Shown piece by piece: positions 1 to 5,789 of a stretch of 5,789 nt of DNA (the stretch's first letter is position 1; each line of letters begins with the position of its first letter). The notes beneath the pieces are model-generated. The model saw only the letters and a program-made list of their open reading frames with translations. It did no database searches and was not told the DNA's origin. Source of the DNA: Bacteroidales bacterium. GTDB taxonomy: Bacteria; Bacteroidota; Bacteroidia; Bacteroidales; UBA12077. The stretch lies in assembly GCA_030600865.1 (NCBI GenBank), contig JAUVUS010000180.1, positions 1-5,789 on the forward strand, in the 5' to 3' direction. The translations under genes were made by a program, and so were the position numbers.

Positions 1-1838
1 ATATCATTTATAAGATTTAGAAGTTGTTTTCCGTTTAGGTCAATTATTTTAAGATAATCAGTTTTTTCCTTTTTTGTTATAAAATCGTCTTTTAAAAGCT
101 CTGCAAAACCAAGGATTCCGTTCATTGGAGTTCTTATTTCGTGCGACATATTTGCTAAAAATGCAGATTTCAGTTTATCGCTTTCCTCGGCTTTTTCTTT
201 TGCAATTAATAAATCAGACATTAATTTTTTCTGCTCTGTTATGTCGCTTGCAATTCCGGCACGCCTGTAAAGTTCGTCTTTTTCATTAAAAACAGGAAAA
301 ATCCTTATCCACAACCATCTTATTTCACCATCGGGTTTGATTATTCTATGTTCGTAAAAATGGTTTTTATCTTGATTTTTTAAGTTATTTTCTCTTTGTT
401 TAATAATGCGTTCTTTATCGTCAGGATGTATCCATTTCTTATAAACATCAAAATCTTCAAAAATATTTTTAAAGTTTTCTCCTACAATTTTATAACATGC
501 AGGATTAGAATATATAAGCTTATGATCAAGAGATTTTAACCAGAATGCATCGTTAATATTTTCCGATAACTGACGAAAATTATCTTCACTGATTCTGTGT
601 TGTTCTTGTGCTTTTTTAAGATCAGAAATGTTTACAATTATCCCCCTTAAACCATTTATGTTTTCACCATCTTTAATAACAGTATAATATACAAGGATTG
701 AAAATCTTTTGCCTGTTTTAGTAATTGCTGTATATTCTTCCCCTTCAGTATTTTCAAAAGCAAATACTTTTTTCAGGTTTTCCTTAGCCCTGGGAATGTC
801 TTCGGGTGCAAGCATTTGCATAATATTTAATCCTTTTTCAAGATCCTTGGGCGTATATTCAAAAATTTCGAAAGCTTTTAAATTAACAAAGCTTATATTT
901 CCATGTATATCTGTTTCATAAATCACTTCAGGTAGTAATGTGGCGAGCGATTTAAATTTTTCTTCGCTTTCTTGAAGCTTTAATAAAGTTTCTTTTTTTT
1001 CCTGGATGTTTTGAATAAGTCCTATAAGCTTTGTGGGTATTAAGTTTTTGTCCCATTCAACAATTTTTCCTGTAGCCATAAACCATATCCAAATACCTTT
1101 TTTGTTTTTTATTCTAAATTCAGAATAAAAAGGAGTTTCTTTATTAACATGGTTTTTTATTAAGTTTTTTGCTTTTAAAAAATCATCGTAATGTATCAGA
1201 CTACCAGCCTTTTTCATTAGATTATTTATTTCAGAAGGCTTATATCCCAGGCTTTTGTATATTTCATAAGACGTTTCAATTTTTTCTGTTAATAAATTAA
1301 TTTCGAAAGAAAAATAATTAGCAGCCTCCATTGCAATTTGCAATTTCTCTCTGTGTTCTTTTAATTCCTTTTCCTTATTTTTATTTTCTGTTTCGTCAAT
1401 GTAAATACTTACAAGTTCATCATCGGAAAGCTTATAAATATAATTGTGTTTCCATTCAATAATTTTGTTGGAAGAAAAAATAATGGAAGGAAATTCCTTC
1501 GGAGTATTTAAGCGGAAAACTCTTTGTAAGGCTTCAAAAAAACCAGAATTTAATACAGAAGGAAATGATTCAGCGAGATTTTTTCCTATAATATTTTCCC
1601 GTTTTACTTTTTCTATTTCTTCGGCTTTTTTATTAAAATATTTAATTATAAAAGATTTGCCCTTATCTTTAGTTTCGAAAAGCGCAACAGCATTTTTAGA
1701 ATATTCACTAATTTCAAAAAAGAGGCTTTGGTTGATATTAAAAGGGTTTTTTAACTGCTCAGGTCTTAAAACGGACAATTCCTTTTCAAGATAAGCAATT
1801 CTCTTCTGCAAGTCTTCGTATGAAGGCAGTTTACCCAT
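1..1838 (-). CDS. Multi-PAS sensor histidine kinase, N-terminal part (3' end beyond window)
   Basis: A reading frame open for 612 codons from the ATG at 1838 to the left edge, with no stop, so the gene is truncated by the window. Residues about 5-20 ([15 protein letters not shown]) form a short coiled coil common at the start of multi-PAS kinases. Four PAS-type modules follow: about 42-145 (weakest), 165-280 (with the PAC-like [14 protein letters not shown]), 292-410 ([15 protein letters not shown], ending [11 protein letters not shown]) and 417-536 ([20 protein letters not shown], ending ASDITEQKK). The HisKA domain starts near 552 with the H-box [19 protein letters not shown]; His566 is the expected autophosphorylation site. 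The sequence stops in the second dimerisation helix (LLNLINDI), so the HATPase domain and any receiver domain are not visible. No membrane segment or signal peptide is seen, suggesting a cytoplasmic sensor. The ligand of each PAS domain cannot be told. The ATG is chosen because the coiled coil begins right after it and upstream sequence is non-coding. There is no clear Shine-Dalgarno site. The kinase function is secure; whether it is a hybrid kinase is unknown. Confidence 0.93.
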   Translation of the reverse strand, partial: MGKLPSYEDLQKRIAYLEKELSVLRPEQLKNPFNINQSLFFEISEYSKNAVALFETKDKGKSFIIKYFNKKAEEIEKVKRENIIGKNLAESFPSVLNSGFFEALQRVFRLNTPKEFPSIIFSSNKIIEWKHNYIYKLSDDELVSIYIDETENKNKEKELKEHREKLQIAMEAANYFSFEINLLTEKIETSYEIYKSLGYKPSEINNLMKKAGSLIHYDDFLKAKNLIKNHVNKETPFYSEFRIKNKKGIWIWFMATGKIVEWDKNLIPTKLIGLIQNIQEKKETLLKLQESEEKFKSLATLLPEVIYETDIHGNISFVNLKAFEIFEYTPKDLEKGLNIMQMLAPEDIPRAKENLKKVFAFENTEGEEYTAITKTGKRFSILVYYTVIKDGENINGLRGIIVNISDLKKAQEQHRISEDNFRQLSENINDAFWLKSLDHKLIYSNPACYKIVGENFKNIFEDFDVYKKWIHPDDKERIIKQRENNLKNQDKNHFYEHRIIKPDGEIRWLWIRIFPVFNEKDELYRRAGIASDITEQKKLMSDLLIAKEKAEESDKLKSAFLANMSHEIRTPMNGILGFAELLKDDFITKKEKTDYLKIIDLNGKQLLNLIND

Positions 1839-4800
1839 AGTAAAAAAAATAAAACATAAATAGTTCCCAAAATGAAAGATGTAGGTATAAATATATTAAA
1901 TGGTAATGTAAAAGTCAATGATTTGTAAAAATAAATCCCGATAATTAGTACCGGGATTTAGTGAAAATATTTAAATGTTTATTTTACAATGGGTTTGACT
2001 TCAATTTCTTTTCCGAAAAATTGCATAATTTTTTTCTGAGCTATAGTAGTTAATCTATACATAACAGGAACTATTACAAGCGTAAGGAAAGTAGAAAATG
2101 TTAAACCAAAAATTACTGTCCATGACATTGGACTCCAGAAAGCCGCCATGTCACCCCCAAAATAAATGTTAGGATCGTAGTTTTGGAATAAACCGTTAAA
2201 ATCGAAATTAAGACCTACAGCCATTGGCAACAATCCCAATATAGTGGTAATAGCTGTTAAAAGTACAGGACGAAGTCTTGTCATTCCTCCCTGAATAATA
2301 CATTCAGTAGCAACGTTTATTGGTAAAAATGCACCATCAGGTAATCCCAGTTCTTTTCGTTTTCTTGCTTTAAGTAATTCGACATAATCGACCAGAACAA
2401 TGGCGTTGTTCACTACAATTCCTGCAAGTGAAATTATACCAATTCCTGTCATAATTATTATAAAGTCCATATTGAAAATCCACAATCCTCCAAACACGCC
2501 TATTGTGCTAAATAAAACACTTGAAAGTATGATTAGTGTACGTATTAATGAATTAAATTGCGTTACTAAAATTAACATAATAAGAGCTAATGCAATTAGC
2601 AAAGCGTTTCCTAAAAACTCTGATGATTCATCTTGCTCTTGCTGTTCGCCTGTAAATTCGTAACGATAAGCGGCAGGCATTTCAAAACTCTCCATCAGTG
2701 CTGCCAGCTGTATATTAATAGTATTGGCATTGTATCCTTCAATAATATTTGAATATAATGTTATTACCCTGTCCATATCTTTTCGGCGTACAGAACTAAA
2801 ACTTGTTGAGTATTCAAAACTTGCAACGGCTGAAAGTGGAATATATGCAGGAGGACCATCGCCAAATACGGGTATTTTCATATTCATCATAACAGGTAAA
2901 TTATACCTGTATTCGTCTTTTAATCGTACTAAAATTGGAAATTCTTCTTCGCCCACTTTAAAATCTGAAACCTCTTCACCAAATAATGACTGACGAATTG
3001 TATATGCAATCATTTGGGTTGATAAACCATAACGCTGAGCTTTATCGCGATCTATATGAATTAATAATTCGGGATTTTGAGTGCTGATATTCATTTTTAA
3101 GCCTTCAATACCTTCAATATCGGCTAATTCGATATATGTTTTTATGGTGTCGGCCAAACGAACCAATTCATCAAATTCCTGCCCAATAATTTCGAGATTA
3201 ACAGGTTTTCCTGTTGGCGGCCCCATGTCGTCTTTTGATACTTCTAATTCCACCCCCGGATATTTACCCATAACCTGGTTGCTTAAACTGTTCATCATTA
3301 CAGAAGTATTATTTTCATCGCCTCGGAACTCAAAATCGATAAAACTAATAGTAATAATTGCCTGATTTGGTTTTGTTCCTGCAGAAAAATCCATTGGATC
3401 TCCCCGACCTACGGTAGTTAAAATAGATTCAACGATAGGAACTCCATTGTCGTTTTTATATGGAGCAAAAAAATCGATAATATCATCTTCCAAATCATTT
3501 ACAAAATCGTTAGTTCTGGTAATATCTGTCCCGATTGGTAATGCGACAACTATATTAATATAATTTGGATCGGCATCGGGCATTAAAGTTATATCGGGCA
3601 TTCTCGAGAAGAAAAGCATAATTGTAATTACCAGTAATGCGATGGTTCCGCCAAAAAACAGCAATAAGTTTTTCCCGCGTAAAGCAAATCTTAATGCCCG
3701 ACTATAAAACTTTTCTAATTTTATCAGGAAGATATCCTGAAACCATGCTTCCATTCGTTGAAGGAATAATCGATGTGTTATTCCAATTATACCGAATAAA
3801 ATTAGAAGATTAGCTAATATTCGCATTTTGGTAAATAAAAACAACCCGCCAAAAACGATCAGAAATACAGCAAAAAGGATAGCCTTTTTCCTTTGACGCG
3901 CCGATTTTCCATTACCATTTGAAGTTTTTACTTTGATAAAAGTAGCTGAAATTACAGGTATGATAATCAGGGCTACAAATAGGGACGACGTTAATACAAT
4001 TATAAGAGTAATTGGCATGTATTTCATAAATTCACCCATGATACCCTCCCAAAACACCAATGGAAAAAAAGCTGCTAAAGTTGTTGCTGTTGAAGCAATA
4101 ATCGGAACCGCTATTTCACCAACGGCTTGTTTTGCTGCTTCCCAGGGTTCGTAACCAATATCAACAAATCGATATATATTTTCAACTACTACAATTGCAT
4201 TATCGACCAACATCCCGAGTGCCAGAATTAGAGAAAACAGTACAATCATATTGATCCTATAATCGATTGCACCAAAAACCACGAATGATATAAATATAGA
4301 CATAGGTATTGCAAGCCCCACAAATAGAGCATTTCGCGTACCTAAAAAGAAAAACAAGACAGTGACCACAAAAATAACTCCCATGATCATACTATTTTCC
4401 AGGTTGCTTAACTGCATTTTGACACTTTCACTTTGATCGTTAGTAATTGATATATCAATATTTTCAGGCAGTATGTTATTGTTTTTAGCTTCTTCTAATT
4501 TTTCGTATAATTTATCAGTTGTAGATAATAGATTTTCTCCTCCCTTTTTAACAATTTGAACGGATACAACAGATTTTTTGTCCAAACGAGCAAAACTGGT
4601 TGGTTCTGTATAACCATCAATTACTTCGGCAACATCTTTTAAATATACATTTCTGCCTTCTTCACTTTTTATGATGATATTCCCCAGTTCTTTAATATCC
4701 TGGAATTCACCAACTGTTCTGATACTCCTACGGGTTTGCCCTAATAAAATTTCGCCTCCCGACATGGAAATATTTTCGTTGCGAATTGCATTGGTAATTT

Positions 4801-5789
4801 CAAAAAACGAAATCTCTAAAGCTTCTAACTTTAATAAATCAACATTTACTTTGATTTCCCGGTCGTTTACGCCTTCAATCATGACTTTTGATACTTCAGG
4901 GATATTCTCAAATTCGTCTTGTAAATGCTCAGCATAATACTTAAGTTCCTCAATACTGTAATCACCGGAAAGATTAATATTTAAAATGGCAAACTCAGAA
5001 AAATCTATATCAAAAACCAAAGGATCCTGCAATTCTGTAGCGCCTTTTGGTAATTTATTTTGCCCAATATCAACAGCATCTTTTACTCTGCGTAATGCAT
5101 CTTCTAAATCAACATCCGTATTGAATTCCACGAAAATCAGAGAAGCATCCTGAGAAGAGACAGAAGTTAATTCTTTCAGTCCCCGGACATTTTCTATTTC
5201 TTTTTCAAGTGGTCTGGTTATCAGATTTTCAATATCTTCAGGAGAGTTCCCGGGATAAATTGTTTGCACCATAATTTGAGGCCAGACAATTTCAGGGAAA
5301 AGTTCTTTTGGTAGATTGAGGTACGAATGCATACCAAAAAACAATAGCATTACTGTAAGCAGATAAACGGTGTTTTTATTTTTTAGAGCAAGAGATGTTA
5401 GCTTAAATTCTCTTACTACTTTTTTTGATAATTCTTTTACTGTCATGTTAGTTTCTTTTTTGTTTATTCAACAACATTTACCGGTACACCTGCACTTACA
5501 AGATGAAACCCCTTAACAATAACTTTATCACCAGCATTAAGACCTTTGCTAATAACTGTGTTTTCATCATAAGATAAACCGGTTGAAACATATTTTTTAC
5601 CAACAAGGGTCTTATTATTTACCTTGTTAACAACATATACATAGTTGCCTGAAATATCTTTGCGAATTACTAAAGAAGGTACCACAAATGCTTTATTAGA
5701 TGAAAAATCATTTATGTGTATAGTTGAAACCATATTAGGTTTTATTTTTTCACCGGGATTATTTATTTCCATTTCTATTTCGAATGTGC

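Overview
The window is AT-rich with A/T-ending codons. Its genes are preceded by A-rich stretches rather than clear Shine-Dalgarno sites. Together with the type of RND pump and the multi-PAS histidine kinase, this points to a member of the Bacteroidota, probably Bacteroidales or Marinilabiliales-like. That assignment is inference from style; no taxonomic marker is present. All three genes are on the minus strand, so transcription runs from right to left.

Region by region: the right end (5464-5789) holds the C-terminal part of a periplasmic adaptor (membrane fusion) subunit, cut by the window edge. Seventeen bases after its stop begins a complete 1155-residue inner-membrane RND transporter (1979-5446). 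A strong intrinsic terminator (1927-1960) follows the RND stop and closes the efflux unit. After a 140-base gap, which also holds a tentative promoter, comes a sensor histidine kinase (1838 to beyond position 1). It has an N-terminal coiled coil, four tandem PAS-type domains and a HisKA domain with a clear H-box; its ATPase domain lies outside the window.

Working together: the adaptor and RND subunits are two of the three parts of a proton-driven tripartite efflux pump. The third part, an outer-membrane TolC-like channel, is not seen here and may lie upstream of the adaptor, off the right edge. The kinase is separated from the pump operon by the terminator, so a regulatory link is possible but unsupported.

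I found no mobile element, CRISPR array, RNA gene or clearly new system. The most notable details are in the RND protein: two extra hydrophobic segments between TM6 and TM7, a simplified proton-relay residue set, and an enlarged loop before the last helix.
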